Shown here: one piece after another, positions 32,824-41,983 of the stretch
Numbering within the stretch: the first letter of the stretch is position 1
How the letters are laid out: the number at the start of each line of letters is the position of its first letter
DNA from: Streptomyces sp. Y2F8-2
Lineage (GTDB): Bacteria > Actinomycetota > Actinomycetes > Streptomycetales > Streptomycetaceae
Assembly: GCF_014905555.1 (NCBI RefSeq)
Contig: NZ_BNGS01000018.1
Span: 1-64,000 of the forward strand
Reading direction: 5' to 3'
Length of the DNA stretch: 64,000 bases
The notes under the pieces: model-generated
The model's database searches: none
Told to the model about the DNA's origin: nothing
What the model saw: the letters and a program-made list of their open reading frames with translations, nothing else
Position numbers and translations under genes: made by a program

Positions 32824-32883
32824 ATGACCGAAACGACGCGAGCCGTTGCGCTCGACGCACGCGGGCAGCTAGTACCAAGGTGA
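32824..32883 (+). pseudogene. Quinone oxidoreductase/alcohol dehydrogenase, first codons only
   Basis: A strong AGGAGGAG site precedes an ATG with MTETTRAVALDARGQLVPR and a stop. TTRAVALDA is how many zinc-free MDR oxidoreductases begin. The sequence is cut off after about 15 codons by foreign DNA. It was probably the third gene of the hydrolase operon. Confidence 0.5.
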
Positions 32884-32904
32884 TCTTCGCTGCGAGGGCG
32901 TGTT

Positions 32905-33063
32905 CTTGCTCGTGTCGCTGTCGGATCTCCAGCGGGAGCGCACTTCGTCGGCCAGGTCCTCGTCGACGCGCCGAAGGACGTCGTGCCGGCTCTGCAGGCG
33001 CTGCGCGATGAGCAGGTGGAGTCCCGCGCGGTGGTGGACACCGTGGTGGCTCTGCACCGGTGA
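32905..33063 (+). other. Unrecognised 3' gene fragment
   Basis: A frame ending at 33061-33063 reads GAHFVGQVLVDAPKDVVPAL and QALRDEQVESRAVVDTVVAL before the stop. Codon use looks real but no start or family can be assigned. It abuts the IS5 element. Confidence 0.35.
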
Positions 33064-33095
33064 CCGCACCATCGGTGCGGGTGGATGCGCACTAG

Positions 33096-34045
33096 GCACT
33101 GTCCGGGGGGTTACCGGCGCAGCCATAGCCGGATAGCGGTGAGGGTGACCGTGCCGTGGAATACGTACGCTCTTTTGTCCTACCGGGTCGCCACGGCGCG
33201 GAACCCCTTGAGTGCGTTTACGGTGCGCTCGACTTCGTTCCTGCGGGCGTACCGGTCCCGGTCGAAGCTGGTGGGGCGACCGCCCCGGCTGCCACGCCGC
33301 TGACGGTTGGCACGCTGATCCCGGCGCTCGGGGATGGTGTGCCGGATCTGCCGTCGGCGCAGGTAGCGGCGGTTTCGACGCGAGCTGTACGCCTTATCGC
33401 CGCACACGTGGTCCGGTCGTGTCCGCGGGTGTCCCCCAAACGGGCGAGGGACACGGATTCGGTCCAGGATCGGAATCAACTGCGGTGCATCACCCCACTG
33501 CCCAGGCGTGACCAGGACAGCCAGCGGACGGCACCCGCCCTCACTGGCAAGATGGATCTTTGTCGTGAGCCCGCCGCGCGAGCGACCGATCGCCTCATCG
33601 GGGACATGTCGTGCCGGGCGACGGCGTTGTCCCGGAATCCGAGCCGGCCGGTGACGGGCTCCGGCGGCATGCTGGTGCACGCGGCACACCGTGGAATCCA
33701 CGCTCACCACGCTCCAGTCGATCCGACCTTCCGTGTCCGCGTCGGCTTGGACAGCCCGCAGGATTCGCTCCCACGTGCCGTCCGCAGACCACCGGCGGTG
33801 ACGGTCATGGACCGTCTTCCACTTCCCGAACCGCGTGGGCAGGTCCCGCCACGGAACGCCGGTCCGCAGCCGGAAGAAGGTGCCGTTGATGACAGTGCGG
33901 TGATCCTTCCACCGGCCCCCGCGTCCCAGGCTCTTTGGCAGGTGCGGCTCCAATCGAGCCCACTCGCTGTCAGATATGTCGCCCCGTCCCACAGCGAACC
34001 GAACGATCCGTTGAAGAATCCGTCACGCGATCCGTCGGACACCTC
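33096..34045. mobile_element. IS5-family insertion sequence with CTAG target duplication
   Basis: The element is 950 bp. It starts GCACTGTCCGGGGGG and its other end reads GAGGTGTCCG on the opposite strand, a partial inverted repeat. CTAG flanks it directly on both sides (33092-33095 and 34046-34049), as expected for a 4-bp target duplication. It carries one transposase gene on the minus strand. Confidence 0.75.
33111..33992 (-). pseudogene. IS5-family transposase with a premature amber codon
   Basis: The reading frame opens at a GTG (33990-33992) and carries SDSEWARLEPHLPKS, TFFRLRTGVPWRDLPTRFGK, VVSVDSTVCRVHQHAAGARH (first catalytic Asp), HVCGDKAYSSRRNR and RNEVERTVNALKGFRAVATR, the DDE blocks of an IS5-group enzyme. 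A TAG at 33180-33182 follows, after which the frame continues DKRAYVFHGTVTLTAIRLWL to a TAA at 33111-33113. TAC (Tyr) is expected at the TAG, so a single change removed the last 23 residues. Whether the shortened protein works is unclear. Confidence 0.85.
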
Positions 34046-34141
34046 CTAGCCCGACCAGCCGGCGCGCCGCAGCGGCCATGCACCCTTGCACTCATCATCG
34101 CGCCGCGGACCGCCCCGGAGCTCACGGCCGACGGCGCGCCC

Positions 34142-34241
34142 TGCAACACGGCACTGCAACGCTCAGATGCAACGGAGGCCGCGTTGCAGGTGACCTGCGG
34201 CGACACCCCCACACAGCCGATGTGTTGCACCTCGCGTTGCA
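34142..34241. repeat. Array of TGCAAC (x3) and GTTGCA (x3) sites
   Basis: TGCAAC lies at 34142, 34155 and 34168 (13 bp apart). The reverse, GTTGCA, lies at 34183, 34224 and 34236. The array occupies the gap between the IS5 element and the 497-residue protein gene and probably controls that gene. It is too irregular and short for a CRISPR array. Confidence 0.65.
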
Positions 34242-34357
34242 GGCCCGGCCGGAACCGGGCCGGGGCCAGCCCGACACGGCCTTGCACCCCATTTATGGAG
34301 CTGCGGGCACGAGTCATCGGCATGGCCATCGGCGTGCAGGCGATGCATCATGGAGCG

Positions 34358-35851
34358 ATGAAGTTCCGTCGGTGGCGCGCCCGGGAACGCGGCCAGGACG
34401 TGTTGGCGGCTGCCCTCTACGAGCGCGACAGCCGGGCTCGTAAGCGCATCGACCGGTGGTGGGCGGCTGGCGGAGCCCACCGCGACGAGGTCTGGCGCGG
34501 CGCGTGGTTCCTGCTGACAGAGGCGAGCTTTAGGTTCGGCAACCATGAGCGGCCGGAGCGGGTCGTTCCTGTGCTGGAGTTCCTGCTCGAGGCCGACCCC
34601 ACGTCCCCGTACCGGCCGCAGGTCCGGCTAACCGCCTGTCTCCCGCTGACCGCCGCCGACCCGCCGAACGGCCTGTACATGGGCGATCCACATGTACAGC
34701 GGCTCGTCAAAGCCGCGCTGTGGTTCCCTGATCTCGCATTACGCCAACGGTTGGCCGACCTGTTGTCCGTCACCGACCAGCCCGGCCTGCTGGATGCTTT
34801 GGAAACCGAATTCCGGACGCGTGTGCAGCTGCGCACGACCTTCATCGGCGCGGCACCGCCCGGCCATGAGACCGGGTGCTGTCTGTGGCGTGGAGGTGAG
34901 CCGGATTCGTTCTTGAAGATCGTCTGCGCCAACCCAAACCTGCCTCGTCCGCCCGCCCAGCCCGGCGACATCGATCTGTCTTTGCTCGCGCTTCTGAAGG
35001 ACCGGACCGATCTGCTGCCGGCATTTGAGCAGGGCGCCCTGGCCGTGCGGCTGCAGGAGTATCTCGACACCTGGCTGCCGGAACCGGTCCACGACCGGTG
35101 CCGCCGCGCGTTGCGTGACCTGTCGGCCCAAAAAGGCGTCACGGCGGTGTGCCAACAGGCCATGCTTGGTGACGCCGAGGCGATTGCCGCAGCCCGCGAT
35201 GCCGGGTACCGGCCGGCCAGCCCAGACTGGACACCCATCTTCCTACTGCTCACCCGGCAGTTCTCGGCCTATCGCGAGGCCGATCCGAATGGGCGGGTCC
35301 TGCAGCTGACGTGTTCCATCGACGGGTCGAGAGACGGGGTGAGGATCAGCGAACGCGTCATCATCGACCGGATCCTGGCGCTCCTGGACACGGACCTGCC
35401 CGACGACGTGGCCGCAGCCGTACGGAGGTCCCTGCGCGACCTCGGTCCCTTGAGCGACTCCCCGGTCGAGGACCTCGAACGCTCGGATATGCGGAGGGCC
35501 CTCCTGGCCCGCGCGATCAAGCTCCAGCCGGAGGCGGTCGCGGCCGTGGTCGACGCGGGCTACCTGCCCGAAGACGGGGACCGGGAGCTGCTCCCGCTGC
35601 TCTTCCTCACCGAGCAGTTCGAGCGGTACGACCGCGAAGACCCGAATGGCACAAGGCTACGCGCCGTCCTCGCCGAGAATCGTTACCTGTACGAGCACGA
35701 GCATTTCCGAACCGTCGCGGAGCGGGCTGGCCGCCCAGATCCCTGGCCGCCCGAGGAGCCGTCGCCGTCGGGTGACCGGACGTCGACCGTGCACGTCAGC
35801 ACTTGGCTGAGCAGCTTCGACGCCGGCGGCCATTTCGGCGGCCACTTCTGA
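34358..35851 (+). CDS. Large protein of unknown function with internal repeats
   Basis: This soluble protein of about 497 residues has no signal peptide. It has a basic N-terminus (KFRRWRARERGQDVLAAALY) and two similar segments, about residues 273-318 (AAARDAGYRPASPDWTPIFL) and 392-438 (AAVVDAGYLPEDGDRELLPL). Each continues with a block like LFLTEQFERYDREDPNG or LLLTRQFSAYREADPNG. Such blocks precede WD40 repeats in some Streptomyces proteins, as I recall; none follow here, and the C-terminus ends in GGHFGGHF. The ATG at 34358 has only a poor ribosome site. Its function is unknown; an array of GTTGCA sites lies upstream. Confidence 0.7.
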   Translation: MKFRRWRARERGQDVLAAALYERDSRARKRIDRWWAAGGAHRDEVWRGAWFLLTEASFRFGNHERPERVVPVLEFLLEADPTSPYRPQVRLTACLPLTAADPPNGLYMGDPHVQRLVKAALWFPDLALRQRLADLLSVTDQPGLLDALETEFRTRVQLRTTFIGAAPPGHETGCCLWRGGEPDSFLKIVCANPNLPRPPAQPGDIDLSLLALLKDRTDLLPAFEQGALAVRLQEYLDTWLPEPVHDRCRRALRDLSAQKGVTAVCQQAMLGDAEAIAAARDAGYRPASPDWTPIFLLLTRQFSAYREADPNGRVLQLTCSIDGSRDGVRISERVIIDRILALLDTDLPDDVAAAVRRSLRDLGPLSDSPVEDLERSDMRRALLARAIKLQPEAVAAVVDAGYLPEDGDRELLPLLFLTEQFERYDREDPNGTRLRAVLAENRYLYEHEHFRTVAERAGRPDPWPPEEPSPSGDRTSTVHVSTWLSSFDAGGHFGGHF

Positions 35852-36182
35852 GCCGGAGGTTCCTGCATCGGCACGTCATACCGATCATTCCGATGGCCTC
35901 GCCGCTGTGGGAGCCCGAACCGTTGCCGTTAGCACCATGACCTTGAGAATGATCAGTCCCGTTGGGCTTCGCGGGAGTCGCGCGCGTGCCGACGGGCGTG
36001 CATGACCCAGGTGTCTGAGCTTGTTCGGCAAATCCGCTGCACATGCGGATGCGTCGCCCCCACATCCGCCGGCGCCATGAGGGGAAGATCGGCAGCGCCA
36101 GGAATGGGGCGTCGTCCAGGTCGAAGGTGCGCAGGAAGGGCCCACTCCGCGGTGGTGTTCCGCTGACAGGCCACGGACGGCG
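35852..36182. other. Intergenic stretch, nothing recognised
   Basis: These 330 bp between the repeat protein and the broken transposase contain no reading frame or structure I can support. They may hold the lost 5' end of the transposase. Confidence 0.3.
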
Positions 36183-37124
36183 GTGGGAGAGTGGCGCCCA
36201 GGCCGGGTTCGGGCCCGTGCGAGCAAAGGTCAGACGGCCTCGCAGTTCATCCCGGGCTGGCCGTACTCGTTCGTCGCGGTGCTGGAGATGGGTGCCATGT
36301 CCTGGACGCAGATCCTGGACGCCGTCCGGCTCGGCCCGGCCGACGACGCCACGGCAGTCACCGCCGCTCAGCTCCGCGACGTCGTCGAACGGCTCATCGC
36401 CGCGGGGCAGTGGCAGCCCGGCGAGCCGGACATCGTCATCGTCACGGACGCCGGATACGACGTGACCCGGCTGGCCTGGATGCTGCGGGATCTGCCCGTC
36501 GAGCTGATCGGGCGGATCCGCGGCGACCACGTGATGCGGTTACCGAAGCCGCCGCGGGTCTACGACCCCAAGGGCGGCCGACCGCCCAAGCACGGTCCGG
36601 AGTTCCGCTTCGCCAAACCGGAGACCTGGCCCGACCCGGCGGTTACCACCCGCACGGCCACCGCGAAGGCTGTGGTCCTCGAGGACGGGCTCCAGCGACA
36701 CGGACGTGGACCGGGCCTGGCAGGCGTTCCTGCGACGCTTCGACCTGGAGCACACATTCCGGCTGTTCAAGCAGACCCTGGGGTGGGCCCGCCCGCGGCT
36801 GCGGGAGCCGGAAGCGGCCGACCGATGGACCTGGCTGATCATCGCTGCATACACCCAGCTCCGGCTCGCCCGCTGGCCCGGGACCTGCGGCACCCGTGGG
36901 AGAAGCCGGTCGCACAGAGCCGACTCACCCCTGCCTGGGTCCGGCGGACGTTTCGGAACCTCCGCCAGCACATGCCCTGTCCTGCCAAGGCACCGAAACC
37001 CCACCAGCCGGGACCTGGACGACCACCCGGCACCAGGAACAGGCGCCGGGCACCCCGCTACGACGTCGGCAAAACCGTCCGCCGCGAGAAGACGCTTATC
37101 GCCCTGCAGCGGTTGAAGGGTTAA
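36183..37124 (+). pseudogene. IS4-like (NF041680-type) transposase, deleted and frameshifted
   Basis: The first part reads SQFIPGWPYSFVAVLEMGAM, DIVIVTDAGYDVTRLAWMLR, ELIGRIRGDHVMRLPKPPRV and PEFRFAKPETWPDPAVTTRT. After a deletion of about 80 codons the frame shifts to DRAWQAFLRRFDLEHTFRLF and TWLIIAAYTQLRLAR (36706 onward), then back near 36880 for the C-terminus ending KTVRREKTLIALQRLKG. The DDE core is therefore incomplete. Confidence 0.8.
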
Positions 37125-37142
37125 AGAACAAGCTCAGAGGCT

Positions 37143-37457
37143 ATGGGGTTTTGGCGGCTGCCAGGAGGCTTTGAGAAGGTGCTCGCCCAGTGGTCCGCTG
37201 CAGGGCCCGTCGCCTATGTCGAGGCCGAGTACTTCGGTGGCGTCGGCGAACAACGGGCCGCCGTCTGGGCTGACGGGGTGCTGGCAGTGGGACCCCTGGA
37301 TGTGCCGGCGAAGAAGTGGCTCTCGCGAGCAGTCAGCCCGATCTCGCAGGCCCTGCGCCAACCCGGCGCGAGAAGCGGCCTTGGCAAGGATGAGTTCGAG
37401 GCCGTGGGACTAGACCGCCATCGAAACAATGACGACTGGATCTCTTCTACCTCTTGA
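37143..37457 (+). CDS. Conserved hypothetical protein
   Basis: This 104-residue protein begins MGFWRLPGGFEKVLAQWSAA and contains GPVAYVEAEYFGGVGEQRAA, VWADGVLAVGPLDV and a C-terminal EFEAVGLDRHRNNDDWI. The compact alpha-beta pattern with conserved Tyr and Trp is one I have seen in small Streptomyces proteins of unknown role. AGAGG lies just upstream of the ATG. It sits directly after the broken transposase. Confidence 0.6.
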   Translation: MGFWRLPGGFEKVLAQWSAAGPVAYVEAEYFGGVGEQRAAVWADGVLAVGPLDVPAKKWLSRAVSPISQALRQPGARSGLGKDEFEAVGLDRHRNNDDWISSTS

Positions 37458-37599
37458 GCCAGTGCCAGACGGCGGCAGCAACTTCCGGCATCCCGCACAA
37501 CCTCGCAAGTTGGTAGCCGAACTCGCATAATCCGCAAAAAACTCGGAGACGAGGCTCGGATCCATTGGAACTGTAAGGACGATCCGACGTCGACTCTGG

Positions 37600-37938
37600 A
37601 TGAGGGCTTGCGTCGCGCCTCCTACCTGTACGTCGGTTCCTGGGGGGAGGGGGCGACGAGCACGAGCCGGAGAACCTGCACGCGGGTCAAGGCGCTGCCC
37701 GGCCAACCGGCTGTTCAGCCGGTTGTTCTACTTGGGGACGATTGATCGTTATCAGGTGCCGTTGCTCAGCGAAAAGTTCATGGCCCGGCTGGTCGAGCTC
37801 TACCGTCCCCGTCGCGGTGACCTTCCGGCCGACGCGGTCGAGCTTCCACGGTTGGAGGGCTTTCTCCACCAACACTTGGGGCTGTACCTCCTCCCTCAGG
37901 AAGCGGGCGCGGAGACATACGGGCAGACGGTGCGCTGA
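37600..37938 (+). CDS. Doubtful gene or gene fragment
   Basis: From about 37715 the frame looks coding (LFYLGTIDRYQVPLLSEKFM, ARLVELYRPRRGDLPADAVE, LPRLEGFLHQHLGLYLLPQE). The first 40 residues are Arg/Gly-rich and probably not translated. No ribosome binding site or family is seen. The remainder of 37458-38113 has no other supportable gene. Confidence 0.3.
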   Translation: MRACVAPPTCTSVPGGRGRRARAGEPARGSRRCPANRLFSRLFYLGTIDRYQVPLLSEKFMARLVELYRPRRGDLPADAVELPRLEGFLHQHLGLYLLPQEAGAETYGQTVR

Positions 37939-38113
37939 GGTCTCCGCCCACTACTCCCGTAACCGACACGGCAGTGTGTGCATCTTGCCAAGGCCCGGTC
38001 ACCCTGCCTGCCAGGGCCCACCGGGAAGTAATGCGGCTTTCATGAGCGCATAAGCTTCACATAGCATCCGAGCTCTCCGCTGCTTCTTCACACCTCTCAG
38101 GAGAACGATCTCC

Positions 38114-38785
38114 GTGTTTCACCGGCAATACTTCGGCGCGCTTGGCGCGGCGGCCATGTCCGTGGCGCTCGCTGCCTGCAGCAACACCGCCGCGCCCACA
38201 GCTGCAAAGCCTGCCGCGTCGCCCAGCGTCGCCGCGTCCAGCCCGGCATCCTCCTCTCCGACTCCGCAGGCCGCGCTCCTCACAAAGGCGCAGCTCACAT
38301 CAGCTCTGCTGTCGCTGTCGCAGATGCCTGCGGGCTGGTCAACTGATAGCAACTCCAGCACAGGCGACAAGACGTTCTGCAACTACCGCCAGCCGCACAA
38401 GGCGCAGGTTCAGGTCTCTCGCACCTTCCAAAAGGGCGGAGGGCTGACCGCCACGGTAGCGTCTGTGGGCATTCGGCAGTACGCGAGCGCGATAGATGCC
38501 GCCGAGTCGTTCACTGCGATGGAGAAGGCACTGGAGTCCTGTCACCAGGAGACCTACCAGGGGTCGGTGCTGAAGTACTCGCCGATGAGCGTGGACAAGC
38601 TTGGCGACCGATCCCTGGGTGTACGCATCGACAGCGACGGCGCCACGGCACTCCAGCAGTTCACCCTCGACGGACCCACCCTGATCAACGTTGGCACCGG
38701 CGGCATCGCGGACGCGGAAGCCGACACGGCCACCAAGCTCTTGCGTGAACAGGTGGACCGGTACGAGGCCGCAGCCCGCAAGTAG
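38114..38785 (+). CDS. Lipoprotein with PknH-like extracellular domain character
   Basis: This 223-residue protein starts at a GTG (38114) behind AGGAG and has a type II signal peptide with lipobox LAAC (C22), so it is lipid-anchored outside the membrane. A Ser/Ala/Pro linker leads to a domain that begins LTKAQLTSALLSLSQMPAGW and has two cysteines (FCNYRQPHKAQVQVSRTF and SCHQETYQGS). The LPxGW-type opening and paired cysteines resemble the PknH sensor-domain superfamily. A strong terminator follows; the gene is monocistronic. Confidence 0.8.
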   Translation: MFHRQYFGALGAAAMSVALAACSNTAAPTAAKPAASPSVAASSPASSSPTPQAALLTKAQLTSALLSLSQMPAGWSTDSNSSTGDKTFCNYRQPHKAQVQVSRTFQKGGGLTATVASVGIRQYASAIDAAESFTAMEKALESCHQETYQGSVLKYSPMSVDKLGDRSLGVRIDSDGATALQQFTLDGPTLINVGTGGIADAEADTATKLLREQVDRYEAAARK

Positions 38786-38799
38786 GGCTGGCTGCGAGA

Positions 38800-38837
38800 G
38801 CTGCCTGGCCGGGGAGTCAGTAGCCCGGCCAGGCAGC
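38800..38837 (+). terminator. Terminator of the lipoprotein gene
   Basis: GCTGCCTGGCCGGG (38800-38813) pairs perfectly with 38824-38837 around a ten-base loop, starting 15 bp after the stop codon. Confidence 0.8.
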
Positions 38838-39128
38838 GCAGACGCACCTGTCCCTGGCAGTTGTAGGCGGGTCTCCGCGGAGTCCATCCCAAAGCGACCC
38901 GGATGAAACAAGGAAGTCCTCCGCAGCGCAAACACAGCTGCGGAAGATTTCATGTCTTTGCGGTGCCAGTCCGCGAGCATCGGGGCGCTAACAGGTCGCC
39001 ACCTTTGGTGGACCAGCTATCGAGCGAGGTGAAGTCCCGCACGATACTTGTGTTGTGTTGTGCAGGGGACGTTCGGGCTTCGGCTACAGACGAGCAGGTG
39101 TGCTCGCTTCGCCCGCGAGACCGTTCAC

Positions 39129-39764
39129 GTGACGCCGACGCCGGAGACGCTTGTGGAGGTCGGCGCTGAGCCGTTCGGCTGGCGCCGCACCTTGTATGGT
39201 CCGCAGGCATGGCAGTGCCCCTACGACGACGCTCTTCGCAACGAGGCGGTCGAGGGCAGTACGTATGCCCTGCACCGGCTGGCCGACCAACTGCCGTGCG
39301 TGCGGGTGGTCATCACCGAGATTGTCGAGCGCTCCGTGGACACCGGCCCGGGGGATGTGAAGTTCGCGGCGGCCCATGCCCTGTGGCAAGCGGTGGGCCT
39401 GCACTCGCCGGTGGGCCCCACATCGACCAGGACAGGACGCTCGCGTAACCGCCAGGCGACGTCACGGCCGGTCCGCACGCTCCTCCCGAAAGCGCGAGAC
39501 GGACATCAAGTCACATACCGCCCTCTCGGGGCGAAAAGTCCGTCCGGAGGAAGGAGTTGGCGATGCCCTGATCACGAAAAGGCTTCACGCACGGTGGTGT
39601 GCATCGCCGTGTGTCGCTTTGCGGACGGCGCTGATGTTGTCGCGCAGCAGCGACAGAGCGGCGATGGCGTTGACGGGACGCCAGCCTTGGTTGACGTCCA
39701 GGGCGGTGGGCACCGCTCCTGTGCCCGCGGTCAGATGCCAGCCGGGCGGGAGGCGCACATGTAG
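39129..39764 (+). CDS. Hypothetical protein, 3' end uncertain
   Basis: From the GTG at 39129 about 100 residues look coding: TPETLVEVGAEPFGWRRTLY, WQCPYDDALRNEAVEGSTYA and PCVRVVITEIVERSVDTGPG, to HALWQAVGLHSPVG. After that the composition becomes Arg/Ser-rich, and the frame runs 180 bp into the gene on the other strand, so a frameshift near 39420 is likely. No family is recognised. Confidence 0.4.
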   Translation: MTPTPETLVEVGAEPFGWRRTLYGPQAWQCPYDDALRNEAVEGSTYALHRLADQLPCVRVVITEIVERSVDTGPGDVKFAAAHALWQAVGLHSPVGPTSTRTGRSRNRQATSRPVRTLLPKARDGHQVTYRPLGAKSPSGGRSWRCPDHEKASRTVVCIAVCRFADGADVVAQQRQSGDGVDGTPALVDVQGGGHRSCARGQMPAGREAHM

Positions 39765-40574
39765 CGGTGAGGTGCCTGTGCTTGCCTTGCGGGTGGTGAT
39801 CACATTGCCTGAGCGGACGCGCTGCCGCCGCTGCCACGGTCCCCACACCAGCTCGATCACGCCGACCGCGTTGGCCTGCGGTCCCCGCGGCTGGAGCCAG
39901 ACGTGCCCGGACCAGAAGTCTGGGAAGTGGAGAAGGTGCTTTTCGCCGGCCCGGGCAGGGTGGACGCCTGAGTCGAAGACGCGCTCGATACCGAGGCGGC
40001 CGTCGGTTCCGTAGACCATATCGAGCCGGGCCAGAGCGTTGGCGGCAGCAGGGATGCGGCCGGCGGTCTCCAGGGTCTCCACCGCTCGTTCGGAGATCGG
40101 CTGCGAAGGGGCGAGTTCGGTTGCCCGCTCGGCGGCTGCGCTGCGCGACAGGCCGCGGGCCTCCCTCATCTGGCGGATCTGAACCGGCGTCATCATGGTC
40201 TGACTGACCAGGGAGCCGAAGCTGTCTTCGACGGCGTCGCCGGGACGGGCGGTGGGCTCGAGGGCCTCACCGTCGAGGGCGTGAGGGGGCAACCGGGAAG
40301 GGCGCAGGACTCCGAAGTGCGGTGTGATCAATGACCACGGCACGCCGAAGCCGGCCGCGAGATTTCGCACCGCGGCAAGTCCCCTGCCCAGTTCACGCTC
40401 GGCCTGGCCGTCCAGCGGCTGGGAACGGGGAGCGTGCCGGCCGATGACATCCCGCACGGCGACCATGTCGATGCCCAGGGCTGATGCAACCTGCGCCGGC
40501 ACGACACCGCTTGCGAAGTTCGCCCACGCCAGGCACTGGAACAGCACCTTCACCGGTGGGTTGGGCACGCTCAT
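39585..40574 (-). CDS. Hypothetical protein with a central XRE-like helix-turn-helix
   Basis: This 329-residue protein has an N-terminal helical region (GVVPAQVASALGIDMVAVRD), a middle segment TPVQIRQMREARGLSRSAAA and ERATELAPSQPISERAVETL that resembles an XRE/Cro HTH, and a C-terminal beta-rich domain (FWSGHVWLQPRGPQANAVGV and RLPPGWHLTAGTGAVPTALD). The layout suggests a DNA-binding regulator with a ligand or protein-binding domain. The ATG at 40572-40574 is 12 bp downstream of the metallopeptidase gene's stop, so the two are probably co-transcribed. Confidence 0.6.
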   Translation of the reverse strand: MSVPNPPVKVLFQCLAWANFASGVVPAQVASALGIDMVAVRDVIGRHAPRSQPLDGQAERELGRGLAAVRNLAAGFGVPWSLITPHFGVLRPSRLPPHALDGEALEPTARPGDAVEDSFGSLVSQTMMTPVQIRQMREARGLSRSAAAERATELAPSQPISERAVETLETAGRIPAAANALARLDMVYGTDGRLGIERVFDSGVHPARAGEKHLLHFPDFWSGHVWLQPRGPQANAVGVIELVWGPWQRRQRVRSGNVITTRKASTGTSPLHVRLPPGWHLTAGTGAVPTALDVNQGWRPVNAIAALSLLRDNISAVRKATHGDAHHRA

Positions 40575-40586
40575 CGGACAGTGTGG

Positions 40587-41474
40587 TCAGCTGAACGTGT
40601 TGCAGCTGGCGACGCGGCCGGAGCGGTAGCCGGTGGAGAACCATTGCCGGCGCTGGCTGGCGGAGCCGTGGGTCCAGGTGTCGGGTGTGACCTTGCCCTG
40701 GTAGCGCTGCTGGATGCGGTCGTCTCCGACGGCGGCGGCCGCGTCCAGCCCGCGGTTGATGTCGTCCTTCGTCAAGTCGGTGATCAGTGGCTTACCGCTC
40801 TTGGGGTCGGGGGTGGTGGTGGCGTGGTGGGCCCACACTCCGGCATAGCAGTCCGCCTGCAACTCGAGTTTCACCGAGCCGCTGTTCTGGCCCTTTCCGC
40901 TGCCGCGGGAGATCGTTCCGCTGAGGTCCTGGAAGTGGTGGCCGTATTCGTGCGCGATGACGTAGGCCTCGGCGAACGGGCCGCCCTTGGCGCCGAACTT
41001 GCTGCTCAGGTCGTTGAAGAAGCCGAGGTCGAGATAGACCTTGTCATCGGCTGAGCAGTAGAAGGGGCCGACGTCGGAAGTCGCGTTCCCGCAACCGGTG
41101 TTCACACTGCCGGTGAACAGGAACGTCGGGGCCTGCTGGTAGGGCTTGCCGGCGGTTGTCTCCGTCTGCTTCCAGAATGCCTGCACGCTGTCGACCACGG
41201 CGACGATCCGGCACTCCTCCTTGCGGTTGGCGTCGGCACCGGTCCGGCAGTCCGCCGCGAGGTCCGCGGCTGACTTGCCGGACGAGGACGTGTCGCTGCT
41301 GCCCGAGCCGAACATGCCGGGGTCGACACCCAAGAGCACGGACGCGACCAGCACCACGAGCCCGACCAGTCCCCCGCCGATGGTCTTCCCGCCGCCCGGG
41401 ATCCCGCCCAGCGCACCTCCCCGACCGTCCTCGACCTCGGACGTGTCCAGAGCAGCATCGTCGTCGAATTGCAT
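40587..41474 (-). CDS. KPN_02809-type neutral zinc metallopeptidase
   Basis: This 295-residue protein belongs to the YpfJ/KPN_02809 family. It has a Gly-rich basic start and one transmembrane helix (GGLVGLVVLVASVLLGVDPG, about 35-54), then an extracytoplasmic domain with the zinc site HEYGHH (175-180) and the downstream LELQADCYAGVWA that provides the third ligand. Four or more cysteines (DCRTGA, ECRIV, GCGNA, FYCSAD) suggest disulfides. The ATG at 41472-41474 has GGAGGG upstream. The substrate is unknown. Confidence 0.88.
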   Translation of the reverse strand: MQFDDDAALDTSEVEDGRGGALGGIPGGGKTIGGGLVGLVVLVASVLLGVDPGMFGSGSSDTSSSGKSAADLAADCRTGADANRKEECRIVAVVDSVQAFWKQTETTAGKPYQQAPTFLFTGSVNTGCGNATSDVGPFYCSADDKVYLDLGFFNDLSSKFGAKGGPFAEAYVIAHEYGHHFQDLSGTISRGSGKGQNSGSVKLELQADCYAGVWAHHATTTPDPKSGKPLITDLTKDDINRGLDAAAAVGDDRIQQRYQGKVTPDTWTHGSASQRRQWFSTGYRSGRVASCNTFS

Positions 41475-41760
41475 ACGTTGACCCTCCCTCAAGCAGCGCG
41501 CCGGACCGCCCCGCGTCGTCTCGCTCGCCTACCCCGTACGAGGTCATCCCCATCCCGTCCTCTTCTTGCTCCGCCTCTCGGAGGAGCCGGCGGGCGACGC
41601 CGCGGCGGCGCTCCGTGGGTGAACGGCGGAGCGCAGTGCGCGGTGACGGCCACTCCGTGCCGTCGACCGCGCAGCGGCATCCCGCCTGTCGCCGGTGCCG
41701 GGACCGTGCCTGCGAGGTTCAGATGACGGACGGCCGCCTCGGGTCGGTCGGGACGATCGG

Positions 41761-41979
41761 TTACTCGTCGAAGAGCCGTTCAAGGGCAGCACCCAGAGAA
41801 TGCGGCGTGTCCGTCGGCCGGCGGAGCAGGTCCGCATGCCCGCGGGCGCCCGCGACACCGGGTACCACTACCGTGACCGGCACCTGTGGCTGACGGAGGA
41901 CCGGGACACCGCCTACGTCCGCACGTCCTCCGGAGTGGAGGCCTGGCCCCGGGCGGCGCGGGGGGTCGCCTGCAAGTGA
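41761..41979 (+). other. Possible 3' gene fragment
   Basis: The frame ends RMPAGARDTGYHYRDRHLWL, TEDRDTAYVRTSSGVEAWPR and RGVACK before a stop at 41977-41979. It looks coding but no start is credible. The remainder of 41475-41983 shows nothing else. Confidence 0.35.
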
Positions 41980-41983
41980 CCGG

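Noticed and set aside
34142..34241. Possible CRISPR array in the GTTGCA/TGCAAC block
   Set aside because: Repeats are only six bases, occur in both orientations and have irregular spacing, so they look like protein-binding sites.
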